64,000 nucleotides of DNA from the NCBI GenBank assembly GCA_019119415.1, contig DWXB01000019.1:40832-104831 (forward strand), read 5' to 3'. The notes beneath the pieces were generated by a model, which saw nothing but the letters and a program-made list of their open reading frames with translations, was not told the DNA's origin and did no database searches. The position numbers and the translations under genes were made by a program. Position 1 is the first letter of the stretch, and every line of letters starts with the position of its first letter. This DNA is from Candidatus Ligilactobacillus avistercoris (lineage in GTDB: Bacteria; Bacillota; Bacilli; Lactobacillales; Lactobacillaceae). Of the stretch, positions 56,946 to 64,000 are shown piece by piece.

Positions 56946-57703
56946 TCTCTAACCTCCCGCACCGTCGCCAACTGGTGGTAACGGTCACTAATTGCCGGTG
57001 GTAAAGTGCTCGTAATGAGCGTCCCCAAGTCACAGTTACCAAAGCGCACAAACGCAGTTTGATCAAACTTTGATGCGTCGGCTAAAACAAAAACCTGCTC
57101 TGCTTGCTCCGCAGCGGCCCGTTTTAATACCGCCTCTTCCGGACTCGGTGTGGTTAACCCCGCTGTTGGGTGAACCCCGTTCGTTCCGAGAAACACCCGG
57201 TTGAACTGGTACTGTTTAAGGGCTCGAACCGCCGTTGTTCCAACAATCGCCTTCGTCGTATTCCGTAACACCCCACCGAGGAGCAACGTCCGAATCCCTT
57301 GATCGGCAAGAAACGAGGCGTGAAGCACGCCATTTGTCACCACGGTTAGGTTCGCCGTCGGATCAAGCAGTTCAATCATTGCTAGCGTTGTGGTCCCAGC
57401 ATCTAAATAGATTGTATCCCCTGGGTGAACGTTTTTGACCGCTTCCTTAGCAATTGCCATTTTTGCCGGACCGTTCAACCGTAATTTCCCTGGCATATCC
57501 GGTTCCCGCTGCAGTTCCTGACTGAGTTTAGCCCCGCCATGAACCCGCACGAGCTTGCCAGCATCTTCCAGTTGCTGTAAATCACGCCGTGCTGACGATT
57601 CGGAACAATTCGTTGTTTGGCAAATATTCTGCAACGAAACGACGTTCTGCGTCTGCAAAAGGGCGAGAATCTGTTGTTGACGTTCTTCTGCAAGCACTTT
57701 CAT
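56942..57703 (-). CDS. fruR: DeoR family regulator of the fructose operon
   Basis: A 253-residue regulator with a DeoR helix-turn-helix (RQQQILALLQTQNVVSLQNICQTTNCSESSARRDLQQLE, about 8-50) and a DeoRC sugar-phosphate domain (about 80-235; IYLDAGTTTLAMIELL, VVTNGVLHASFL, KRAAAEQAEQVFVLADASKFDQTAF). It is the first gene of fruRKA and probably responds to fructose-1-phosphate. The upstream region has two TTTTGAC direct repeats that could be operators. Confidence 0.93.
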   Translation of the reverse strand: MKVLAEERQQQILALLQTQNVVSLQNICQTTNCSESSARRDLQQLEDAGKLVRVHGGAKLSQELQREPDMPGKLRLNGPAKMAIAKEAVKNVHPGDTIYLDAGTTTLAMIELLDPTANLTVVTNGVLHASFLADQGIRTLLLGGVLRNTTKAIVGTTAVRALKQYQFNRVFLGTNGVHPTAGLTTPSPEEAVLKRAAAEQAEQVFVLADASKFDQTAFVRFGNCDLGTLITSTLPPAISDRYHQLATVREVRE

Positions 57704-57772
57704 TACCTCCAGTTAGTATATTACTGTCAAAAACGATAAAAAGCAAGCAAATTCGGTCAAAATACCTATTAA

Positions 57773-57803
57773 AAAAGCAACCCTTTATTAGGATTGCTTT
57801 TTA
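57773..57803 (-). terminator. Terminator overlapping the end of the second DUF4422 gene
   Basis: On the minus strand AAAAAGCAATCCT and AGGGTTGCTTTTTT pair around AATAA, followed by a T run. The left arm includes the last codons of the gene ending at 57788. Confidence 0.8.
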
Positions 57804-58606
57804 ATAAACCGTTGGTGCAGCCTGTTACGAATACTCAAATCATCCTCATTCTCCGCTTTTACCACACGCAATTCCTTTACCCGCAAATGATTATGGCGCA
57901 ACCAAACGTCCATCAACCGCTCACTAAGAAAGCCGAAAACGCGTTGTTGGTACGAATCATAATTACTAATGTCAATATCCCGCTCGGCCTCAAAAAGAAT
58001 GTTAAATAGCCATTCACAATACGCATTAAAAAGTGAACGGCGCGTATATAACATATTGTAGTGATGATAACGAGTTCCGGTCATAACTGATTCGAAAGCT
58101 TTTTTGTAATCTGGAAATCGCCTTTGAATTATACCGTGAACAACCTGTAAATCCTGTGCGTTATGTGCCTGGGCGTACTCTTCAGCAACGGTCATCCCAC
58201 CGGGCACTACCTGATTGTTAGTCACAACTACATCACTATCTGCTAATAGGTTATCCATAAACTGCGCGGAAGCCAGCCGTACAGGCCCGTGAATTAATCC
58301 ATCAGTATATTCATTGATTTTTCCTTTTAACGAATCCGGTTGTACCGTAAAATGGCGGCGATAGTGCGTAATTCCGACGTTCTCCGTCCCCGGAAGGTTT
58401 TTCCATAACCAGTAAAGGCCCGTTAACTCACTATACTGCGCATTCCGGGTAGCGATGTTTTCACCCGTATCATCCCGCAAATAATTTTTACGTTCTTCTT
58501 GCGGGATTGCCGTAATATTCTGGGAAGCCCCGACTAAAAGCCGTTGATAACCTGCCGGCCAAAAACTCCCCGCAACCCTTTTATGAGTGATTACGTACAT
58601 TACCAT
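57788..58606 (-). CDS. DUF4422 glycosyltransferase-like protein (copy 2)
   Basis: A 272-residue member of the same family as the gene at 50837-51616. Both share RDDTGENIATRNAQYSELTG (copy 1: RDNTGDNIADKNFSYCELTA), THYRRHF and RVFGFLSERLMDVWLRHNH. Copy 2 starts MVMYVITHKRVAGSF and ends with a basic tail. It is the last gene of the GtrA-GT4-GT2-DUF4422 operon. Presumably a glycosyltransferase for the second polymer or branch; specificity unknown. Confidence 0.87.
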   Translation of the reverse strand: MVMYVITHKRVAGSFWPAGYQRLLVGASQNITAIPQEERKNYLRDDTGENIATRNAQYSELTGLYWLWKNLPGTENVGITHYRRHFTVQPDSLKGKINEYTDGLIHGPVRLASAQFMDNLLADSDVVVTNNQVVPGGMTVAEEYAQAHNAQDLQVVHGIIQRRFPDYKKAFESVMTGTRYHHYNMLYTRRSLFNAYCEWLFNILFEAERDIDISNYDSYQQRVFGFLSERLMDVWLRHNHLRVKELRVVKAENEDDLSIRNRLHQRFIKKQS

Positions 58607-58609
58607 TGA

Positions 58610-59551
58610 TTAATCCTCATTATCCCGTTTGATTTTCATTCCGGGTAAATACTTGTCGTTCTTCCCTAGTTGGTTATGCAGCCCATCATGGAAGCCATCA
58701 TTAATCACTTGATACATAAATTTTCGGTAACCTTTTCGCTCGCCCTTAACCGTATTAGCAACCATCTTCCGGACATATAAATAAACTAAGTAAACATACC
58801 CTAATATCCGAGGACTAGCGTATTTTTTAATAATCTGAATACGATTACGGATTCCATAATATTCCTTCCAAGTCGGTGTCCAATGCCATTCTCCATTAGA
58901 AACTACATTTTGGTGATATATCTTGGCATTAATGATGTTCATAATTTCAGTCTGTTTTCTAACCCGAATAGAATATTCTGAATCGTCATACCAGATAAAG
59001 AATTCTTTTCGCGGAAAGCCAATTTGCTGGACTAATTCTTTTTTCAAAACAACGCCAACAAAAGTGAACTGATCAAATAAATAATTATGATCATATTCAC
59101 TAACAGGAACTTCCTTTTCAGTCATTAAATGCCAGTTGGTAATCCACCGCCGATGCAGTGTCTCGATTTCGTTGTCCCCGTGGTATACCGTCCCCGTAAA
59201 TGCCTTAATTTCAGGATGCTTCCCCGTTGCTTCGTCCATTACCTTAAAAAAAGAACGATCATAGAACGCATCATCATCAGCAACTGATATCCAATCAACA
59301 TCTTCTTTAACCACCAGCTTTAAGCCTTGGTAAAAACCCATGGCACCCCCACCGTTTGTTTTTAATCGGTGATACTTAACAATAGGATTATTTTTATAAT
59401 TAGAGCTCATCAGCTCATCGGTTCCATCAGTTGAAGCATTATCAACAATAATTACTCTTGTTGGTGGCTCTTCCTGATTTAAAATGCTTTCTAACGCTTT
59501 TAGCAAGTACTTTTTTCGGTTATAGGTAACAATTACACTAGCGTAGTTCAT
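58610..59551 (-). CDS. GT2 glycosyltransferase, GlfT2-like
   Basis: A 313-residue enzyme with NYASVIVTYNRKKYLLKALESIL at the start, VIIVDNASTDGTDELM, DWISVADDDAFYDRSFF (acidic DDD site) and RKEFFIWYDDSEYSIRVRK. The FIWYDDSEY motif occurs in galactofuranosyl- and rhamnosyltransferases of this branch, so galactofuranose transfer is possible given glf nearby. I prefer the ATG at 59551, just after the upstream stop, over the one at 59566, which overlaps it. It ends 3 bases before the DUF4422 gene. Confidence 0.87.
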   Translation of the reverse strand: MNYASVIVTYNRKKYLLKALESILNQEEPPTRVIIVDNASTDGTDELMSSNYKNNPIVKYHRLKTNGGGAMGFYQGLKLVVKEDVDWISVADDDAFYDRSFFKVMDEATGKHPEIKAFTGTVYHGDNEIETLHRRWITNWHLMTEKEVPVSEYDHNYLFDQFTFVGVVLKKELVQQIGFPRKEFFIWYDDSEYSIRVRKQTEIMNIINAKIYHQNVVSNGEWHWTPTWKEYYGIRNRIQIIKKYASPRILGYVYLVYLYVRKMVANTVKGERKGYRKFMYQVINDGFHDGLHNQLGKNDKYLPGMKIKRDNED

Positions 59552-59555
59552 AGTT

Positions 59556-60623
59556 TCACCCGTCATTTTCTAATTTTTTGACTGCATTTTCGAGACGACA
59601 TTGATATTTAGATAAGCTAAACTTATCGACAGTCGCAGCTACTTCTTCAGGGGCAAAATGCGTATCTTCTAACGCTTTAATTGCCTCACATAAAGCCGCA
59701 ATATTTCCCCGGTGATAAATATACCCGTTTACACCATTTTCAACAATATCTGTAACCCCATCAAAGTCGGCCGAAATAGCCGGAACACCTCGACACAGCC
59801 CCTCTAAGAAGGCCATCGGCAGCCCTTCAAACTTTGAGGTCAATACCACCGCTGTAGGATGAACATTCATCAACGCATCCTCCCACGGATCCACTACCCA
59901 TCCGTGCATGTGAATTTTATTTTCAATTTTGAGACTTTTTACTACATTATTCCATTCTTGTTGATCCTTTACGGTTCCATATAAATCAAGAGAAACAGGA
60001 TAATCACTTTGAGCTATTGCCGTTAACATTTCAAACAAATTTTTCTGCCCATATAATTCAATTCTACCAATAAAAACTAACCGCACGCCGCTACCAATTA
60101 CTGGTGCATTAAGCGAACCATGATACTCATCAACCGCATTATAAATTAAATCGATTTTATTATTAATAATCCCCCGATCCATCAGTTGATTACAAATGCA
60201 TGAGCTAATCGCCCAATGACGATCTGCCGATAGTATATTTTGTGGATTAAACATTTGCTGGTTATCAAGAGAATAGTGAATCCATGAAGCCACTTTGTAT
60301 TCTTTACGAAAAACCCGTCTAACCAACGTTGCAATTCGAATAACATTAGCAGCGAGAATTACAAAGCAATCATTCTCATCAGCATGTAAAAAAGCATTAA
60401 CTAAATACAACATTCTTTTTACCGGGTTATTAAGATCCACTTGAATAAGTTCTACATAATCGTTTAACTTCTCTATCCAACTATTATTATCCGGCTTATT
60501 GGGGAGAATAATTTTTACCGAATAATCGTCAATTAAACAATTAGCAGCTTTAACAAGCGCAGTTTCCGTCCCGCCTGTCCCGCTTAAGCGAGGACAAATA
60601 AAAATTAAGTGCGTACTATTCAT
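59556..60623 (-). CDS. GT4 family glycosyltransferase
   Basis: A 355-residue GT-B enzyme. The N-terminal half has LIFICPRLSGTGGTETALVKA, and the C-terminal half has VRLVFIGRIELYGQKNLFEML and LTSKFEGLPMAFLEGLCRGVPAIS, the E-x7-E nucleotide-sugar motif of GT4. A retaining transferase acting on the cytoplasmic side. It is AT-rich, as are its neighbours. It lies 2 bases behind the GtrA gene. Confidence 0.92.
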   Translation of the reverse strand: MNSTHLIFICPRLSGTGGTETALVKAANCLIDDYSVKIILPNKPDNNSWIEKLNDYVELIQVDLNNPVKRMLYLVNAFLHADENDCFVILAANVIRIATLVRRVFRKEYKVASWIHYSLDNQQMFNPQNILSADRHWAISSCICNQLMDRGIINNKIDLIYNAVDEYHGSLNAPVIGSGVRLVFIGRIELYGQKNLFEMLTAIAQSDYPVSLDLYGTVKDQQEWNNVVKSLKIENKIHMHGWVVDPWEDALMNVHPTAVVLTSKFEGLPMAFLEGLCRGVPAISADFDGVTDIVENGVNGYIYHRGNIAALCEAIKALEDTHFAPEEVAATVDKFSLSKYQCRLENAVKKLENDG

Positions 60624-60625
60624 CC

Positions 60626-61066
60626 TTAATCCTCTTTAAAAACATAAAACCGTTGGCCAAAATAATTCAAAATAGTAAATAATACTGCCCCGAAAAGAAG
60701 GGCAACTATTTGCTTAACCATTTGAACAGCACCAACCACAAAATGAAGGGCAACCGGCCGAGCAATTCCGTAGGCGATAACATAACAGACTACAGCATTT
60801 ACCACAAACCGAAAAACATCCTTCTGTGCTTTGGTATTACTTTGAAACGTAAAGTGCTTATTCAAAATGTAACTAACGATGCTCCCAACGACAATATTAG
60901 TCGCCGAAGAAACCCAATAGTTAACCGTCCCAGAGAACCACTTTCCCCATTCAAGTACAACAATACTTACTAGCATTGCTACTAAGCCTACAATAGTATT
61001 TACTACTCCAACAACGGCAAATTTAAAAATTGTTGAATGCATAAATGTATTAATTTTTTCCCACAT
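60626..61066 (-). CDS. GtrA-like membrane protein
   Basis: A 146-residue protein with four helices, the GtrA/PF04138 fold, with FKFAVVGVVNTIVGLVAML at the start, NIVVGSIVSYILNKHFTFQSN in the middle and LFTILNYFGQRFYVFKED at the end. GtrA-type proteins are thought to flip undecaprenyl-phosphate sugars made by GtrB. The nearest GtrB-like gene is at 42808-43770, so partners are split over two loci. It is the first gene of this operon; the upstream 164-base gap holds the terminator of the next gene and no clear promoter. Confidence 0.88.
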   Translation of the reverse strand: MWEKINTFMHSTIFKFAVVGVVNTIVGLVAMLVSIVVLEWGKWFSGTVNYWVSSATNIVVGSIVSYILNKHFTFQSNTKAQKDVFRFVVNAVVCYVIAYGIARPVALHFVVGAVQMVKQIVALLFGAVLFTILNYFGQRFYVFKED

Positions 61067-61169
61067 AAAAGCAAACCACTTCCTCTTACATTTTCGTTAC
61101 ATAATCTTTCACTCTAAGAATGCTACTACATTTCATAAAACTTAGATACTATAAAAATAATTACCACAT

Positions 61170-61206
61170 AAAAAGGATAAGAAACCAGTGTGTCCCTTAT
61201 CCCTTC
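61170..61206 (-). terminator. Terminator of the repeat-containing hydrolase gene
   Basis: On the minus strand GGATAAG and CTTATCC arms, with a loop of 14 bases, are followed by TTTTTAT, 25 bases beyond the stop. Confidence 0.7.
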
Positions 61207-61230
61207 TAACTGACAATTATTATACATTCA

Positions 61231-63864
61231 TTAGCCACGCAACGAATCATTTAACCGGTAAACATAGTAGTACGGATTATCATCAGCATTCCAGTAGTAC
61301 CAATACGGGATGACCTGAATTGCTGTCCCAGCTTGGCCTTCAGTCCAATACGATGTTGAAATACTTTCAGCTGGGGTGCTTCCTTGAGCACTCTGCGAAA
61401 TAATAAGCGTATGTCCGCCAGCACCGGAACTATCACCACGCCGGCCCCAAATAATAACATCACCCCATTGCGGCGTAAAACTGCCATTTTCTGTTACAAG
61501 ATGATAACCGTTATTCAAAAGGTAACCATGTAATGTTTCCGTATTATATAAGTATGCATATGGGCTCGCCCCAGCGTCGCGTAGTGCCTGGGTCATTGAG
61601 CCAGAACAATCAGCTGTCCCGTCGCTATCATTCCGCGATCCGTCCATTGAGTACGTAACTTTTCCAATTCGGTTGTAGAACCAATCCAGAACCCGTTCCG
61701 TAAAGCAATTCAAAACGCCATCGCCTTGGAAGCTGTACCAACGGCCATCAATATTTTGGTTTCCGGTATACATTGATCCGTCAAATGTATTGAAATAATA
61801 CATATGCCAACTAATTTGCTGCCATCCATAGACCATATTACCGTTACAGTCGTAGTATACTGTCTTGTTCAAATTCTCTAGACGAATAAACTGATTCTTT
61901 GCTTGTGCACCCGTTGTAGGATCAAAATATTGCCAATGACCATTCAGGTGTTGCTGACCGTACACCATATTCCCATTCCCATCGTAGTACACAATCTTAT
62001 TATTCTGGTTTGTAATCTTAACATATTGATTACGCGCCTGCGCACCCGTTACTGGATCAAAGTATTGCCAATGACCATTCAGGTGTTGCTGACCGTACAC
62101 CATTTTACCCGTCTGCGGATCATAATAAACTTCCTTATTTAATCTAGCGAGCCATTGATAGCCAGTCTGAATAATACCATCTTTCAACAAATACCATTGT
62201 TTCCGTAGCCCGACTTGGCCACTGCCTTCGATATATCCGTTTGCGTCAAAGGTTTCTTCTGTATTTCCAATCTTTGCCTTTTGATTAATAACCTGAGCCC
62301 CATTATCACCATAGTAGACCAAATGCTTCCCTTGTTTTTGGAGCACATCCTGCCACATTGCACCATCTTGAGGATCGAAATAGTATCGCTTCCCGTTAAT
62401 CATCTGCGCACCGTACACCATATCGCCGTCAGCATTATAATAAACGGTCTTATTCAAATCAGTTAACTTAATAAACTTGCCCTTAGCCTGGGCACCTGTT
62501 GTCGGATCAAAGTACTGCCAATGACCGTTCAGGTATTGCTGACCATACACCATGTCCCCGTTTCCATCGTAATATACCGTCTTGTCTAAATTAGACAACG
62601 TTACATATTTGTTCCGTGCTTGCGCACCTGTCCGCGGATCGAAGTATTGCCAATGACCATTTAGGTATTGTTGACCGTACACCATATTACCATTTCCATC
62701 GTAATATGAAGTTTGGCCATTAAACGTTGCGTAGCCATTCTTTAGCTGTGCTCCATCTTGGGGATTAAAGTATTGATGATGCCCATTAATTACCTGGGAA
62801 CCGTACACCATATCCCCGTTTCCATCATAGTAGACTTCCTTATTTAAATCTGCTAACCAGACATACTTATTCCGTGCTTGCGCACCCGTTGTTGGATCAA
62901 AATACTGCCAATGGCCGTTCAGGTATTGCTGACCATACACCATGTCCCCGTTTCCATCGTAGTATACCGTCTTGTCTAAGTTAGCCAACGTCACATATTT
63001 ATTTCGTGCTTGCGCACCTGTCCGCGGATCGAAGTACTGCCAATGACCATTTAGGTATTGTTGACCATACACCATATTCCCATTTCCATCGTAATATGAA
63101 GTTTGGCCATTAAACGTTGCGTAGCCATTCTTTAGCTGTGCTCCATCTTGGGGATTAAAGTATTGATGATGCCCATTAATTACCTGGGGACCGTACACCA
63201 TCGCTCCTGTTCGCGGATCGTAATAAACTTCTTTATTTAGACCCGCAAGCCATTGATAACCAAACTGGAGCGCTCCATCATAATTATCAAATAGGTACCA
63301 ATGGCCGCTAATGCACTGCTGGCCATAAACCATTACCCCCGTCTGTGGATCATAATAGACCGTCTTACTATCACTTTTAATATACTGGAATCCCGTCAAC
63401 TTTTTACCTTCCTGGTTTTGAAGGTACCAATGACCATTCTTATTAATCTGCACCGCCTGGTCATCTTCATTTGCTTGTACTGCCTTTCCCGGAGCAATCT
63501 TCACTACAGAGCTACTCTGCTTTGTGGATGGCGCTACCGTAGTAGCTGTTTTATGTACCGTAGTACTACTATTAGCGTTACCCGACTTAGTCGAAGTTGC
63601 AGGGGCAGTCATTGTAGTTACTGCACTCCTTTGAGATATCTGCCTTTGTACCTGACTAGAGTTCTTCCTTAACGTGACAACCTGGTTCGTTCCTGATGAC
63701 AATTGGGCTGGCCGACCAATTGAATTGGGAGCCACATTATCAGCGTGAACAGTGTGCGTCCCAACGGTTAAACCGCCTAGTACACATGAAACAGTCGTTA
63801 CTGTCCCAATAACCCAATGCTTTCCTGATTTGTACATTTTATGCCGTTCCTTCTTATCGTACAT
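61231..63864 (-). CDS. Secreted glucan-binding-repeat protein with a C-terminal peptidoglycan hydrolase domain
   Basis: An 877-residue exported protein. It starts with a KxYKxGKxW-type signal (KMYKSGKHWVIGTVTT) and cleavage after VHA near residue 41. A Ser/Thr-rich segment (about 45-130) is followed by about ten YG-type repeats (about 135-740; units such as GHWQYFDPTTGAQA with VYYDGNGDMVYG), as in glucan- and choline-binding proteins. The C-terminal domain (about 740-877) is NlpC/P60-like, of the Amidase_5 type: Cys753 in ADCSGSMTQAL and His818 in GAGGHTLII. It probably holds to surface glucan or wall polymer and cuts peptidoglycan. It has no LPxTG motif. The ATG follows GAGGAGG. Confidence 0.92.
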   Translation of the reverse strand: MYDKKERHKMYKSGKHWVIGTVTTVSCVLGGLTVGTHTVHADNVAPNSIGRPAQLSSGTNQVVTLRKNSSQVQRQISQRSAVTTMTAPATSTKSGNANSSTTVHKTATTVAPSTKQSSSVVKIAPGKAVQANEDDQAVQINKNGHWYLQNQEGKKLTGFQYIKSDSKTVYYDPQTGVMVYGQQCISGHWYLFDNYDGALQFGYQWLAGLNKEVYYDPRTGAMVYGPQVINGHHQYFNPQDGAQLKNGYATFNGQTSYYDGNGNMVYGQQYLNGHWQYFDPRTGAQARNKYVTLANLDKTVYYDGNGDMVYGQQYLNGHWQYFDPTTGAQARNKYVWLADLNKEVYYDGNGDMVYGSQVINGHHQYFNPQDGAQLKNGYATFNGQTSYYDGNGNMVYGQQYLNGHWQYFDPRTGAQARNKYVTLSNLDKTVYYDGNGDMVYGQQYLNGHWQYFDPTTGAQAKGKFIKLTDLNKTVYYNADGDMVYGAQMINGKRYYFDPQDGAMWQDVLQKQGKHLVYYGDNGAQVINQKAKIGNTEETFDANGYIEGSGQVGLRKQWYLLKDGIIQTGYQWLARLNKEVYYDPQTGKMVYGQQHLNGHWQYFDPVTGAQARNQYVKITNQNNKIVYYDGNGNMVYGQQHLNGHWQYFDPTTGAQAKNQFIRLENLNKTVYYDCNGNMVYGWQQISWHMYYFNTFDGSMYTGNQNIDGRWYSFQGDGVLNCFTERVLDWFYNRIGKVTYSMDGSRNDSDGTADCSGSMTQALRDAGASPYAYLYNTETLHGYLLNNGYHLVTENGSFTPQWGDVIIWGRRGDSSGAGGHTLIISQSAQGSTPAESISTSYWTEGQAGTAIQVIPYWYYWNADDNPYYYVYRLNDSLRG
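62411..63190 (-). repeat. 390-base tandem duplication in the hydrolase gene
   Basis: Bases from about 62,511 to 62,800 recur about 390 bases later (62,901-63,190) with only scattered differences, including the whole stretch coding QTSYYDGNGNMVYG and GHHQYFNPQDGAQLKNGY. The rest of each 390-base unit is more divergent. A unit is 130 residues, that is two 65-residue repeats. Confidence 0.85.
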
Positions 63865-63971
63865 GCTTCAACCTCCTCGTAATATATGTTTTGTAATCAT
63901 CTTGCGATGATTGACTTCTTAAAATTAAATTCATTGTTTCAGTATTGAGTGGTGCCTGAGATAATCGTCAT

Positions 63972-63984
63972 TAGGAAAGTCCTA
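63972..63984. other. Short inverted repeat upstream of the hydrolase gene
   Basis: TAGGAAAGTCCTA is a perfect 5-base inverted repeat with a 3-base centre, 108 bases upstream of the start at 63864. The remaining upstream sequence to 64,000 is AT-rich without a clear promoter. Confidence 0.3.
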
Positions 63985-64000
63985 AATGGGATTGTTCTAA

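Noticed and set aside
61231..61500. Phage-type hydrolase domain as a sign of a prophage
   Set aside because: No other phage genes, integrase or attachment sites occur; the domain is fused to a secreted host-type repeat protein.
61900..63300. Regularly spaced near-identical segments that resemble a CRISPR array
   Set aside because: The spacing is about 195-390 bases, the whole stretch is one open frame and the repeats translate to YG-type glucan-binding units.

Overview
The window looks like a chromosomal segment of a heterofermentative-type lactobacillus, probably a Limosilactobacillus. The reasons are the dltXABCD operon, two Apf-type LysM surface proteins, a KxYKxGKxW-signal glucan-binding-repeat protein, a class II HMG-CoA reductase, a Trp T-box, strong use of CGG and CCG codons, and a moderately GC-rich backbone with AT-richer polysaccharide blocks. 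Genus is an inference; no 16S gene is present. I see no prophage, insertion sequence, CRISPR array or rRNA. There is one tRNA, tRNA-Thr(GGT).

Region 1 (1-13,700) is housekeeping. A minus-strand block runs metG-tatD-rnmV-ksgA towards a separately promoted veg, followed by mvaA. A plus-strand lipoprotein and the dltXABCD operon for D-alanylation of teichoic acids come next. The convergent ppx/gppA and T-box-controlled trpS follow.

Region 2 (13,700-26,100) is mixed: tRNA-Thr, a ComX/SigH-like sigma factor, a DUF805 protein, an EndA-like nuclease, a sugar MFS porter, an MMPL exporter with its divergent TetR regulator, ackA, and two Apf-type LysM proteins. The two Apf promoters share a three-box architecture with identical spacing. 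Between the Apf genes lies the scar of a deletion that removed the 5' parts of a divergent regulator/transporter pair.

Region 3 (26,100-41,100) is mainly envelope biology. It holds a response regulator-kinase-dacA-membrane protein operon, guaB, a tyrosine-type phosphatase, a CNNM/CorC-type protein, a cluster of three L,D-transpeptidase-fold proteins of which only the middle one keeps the catalytic motif, a class A-like sortase, two unannotated small genes, degV, paired crcB genes and a HAD phosphatase.

Region 4 (41,100-64,000) is surface polysaccharide. A GT-C-like membrane protein and GtrB-like glycosyltransferase are followed by terC, yitT and an XRE regulator. A minus-strand EPS operon then encodes a priming transferase, UDP-galactopyranose mutase, a Wzy-like polymerase and several glycosyltransferases. 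Two plus-strand galactofuranosyltransferase-like paralogues face it. The fruRKA fructose operon separates this block from a second glycosyltransferase operon (GtrA, GT4, GT2, DUF4422). The window ends in a large repeat-containing peptidoglycan hydrolase. The glf gene, the galactofuranosyltransferase-like genes and two DUF4422 genes suggest a galactofuranose-containing polymer. No flippase (Wzx) or chain-length module is visible, so the pathway is not complete here.
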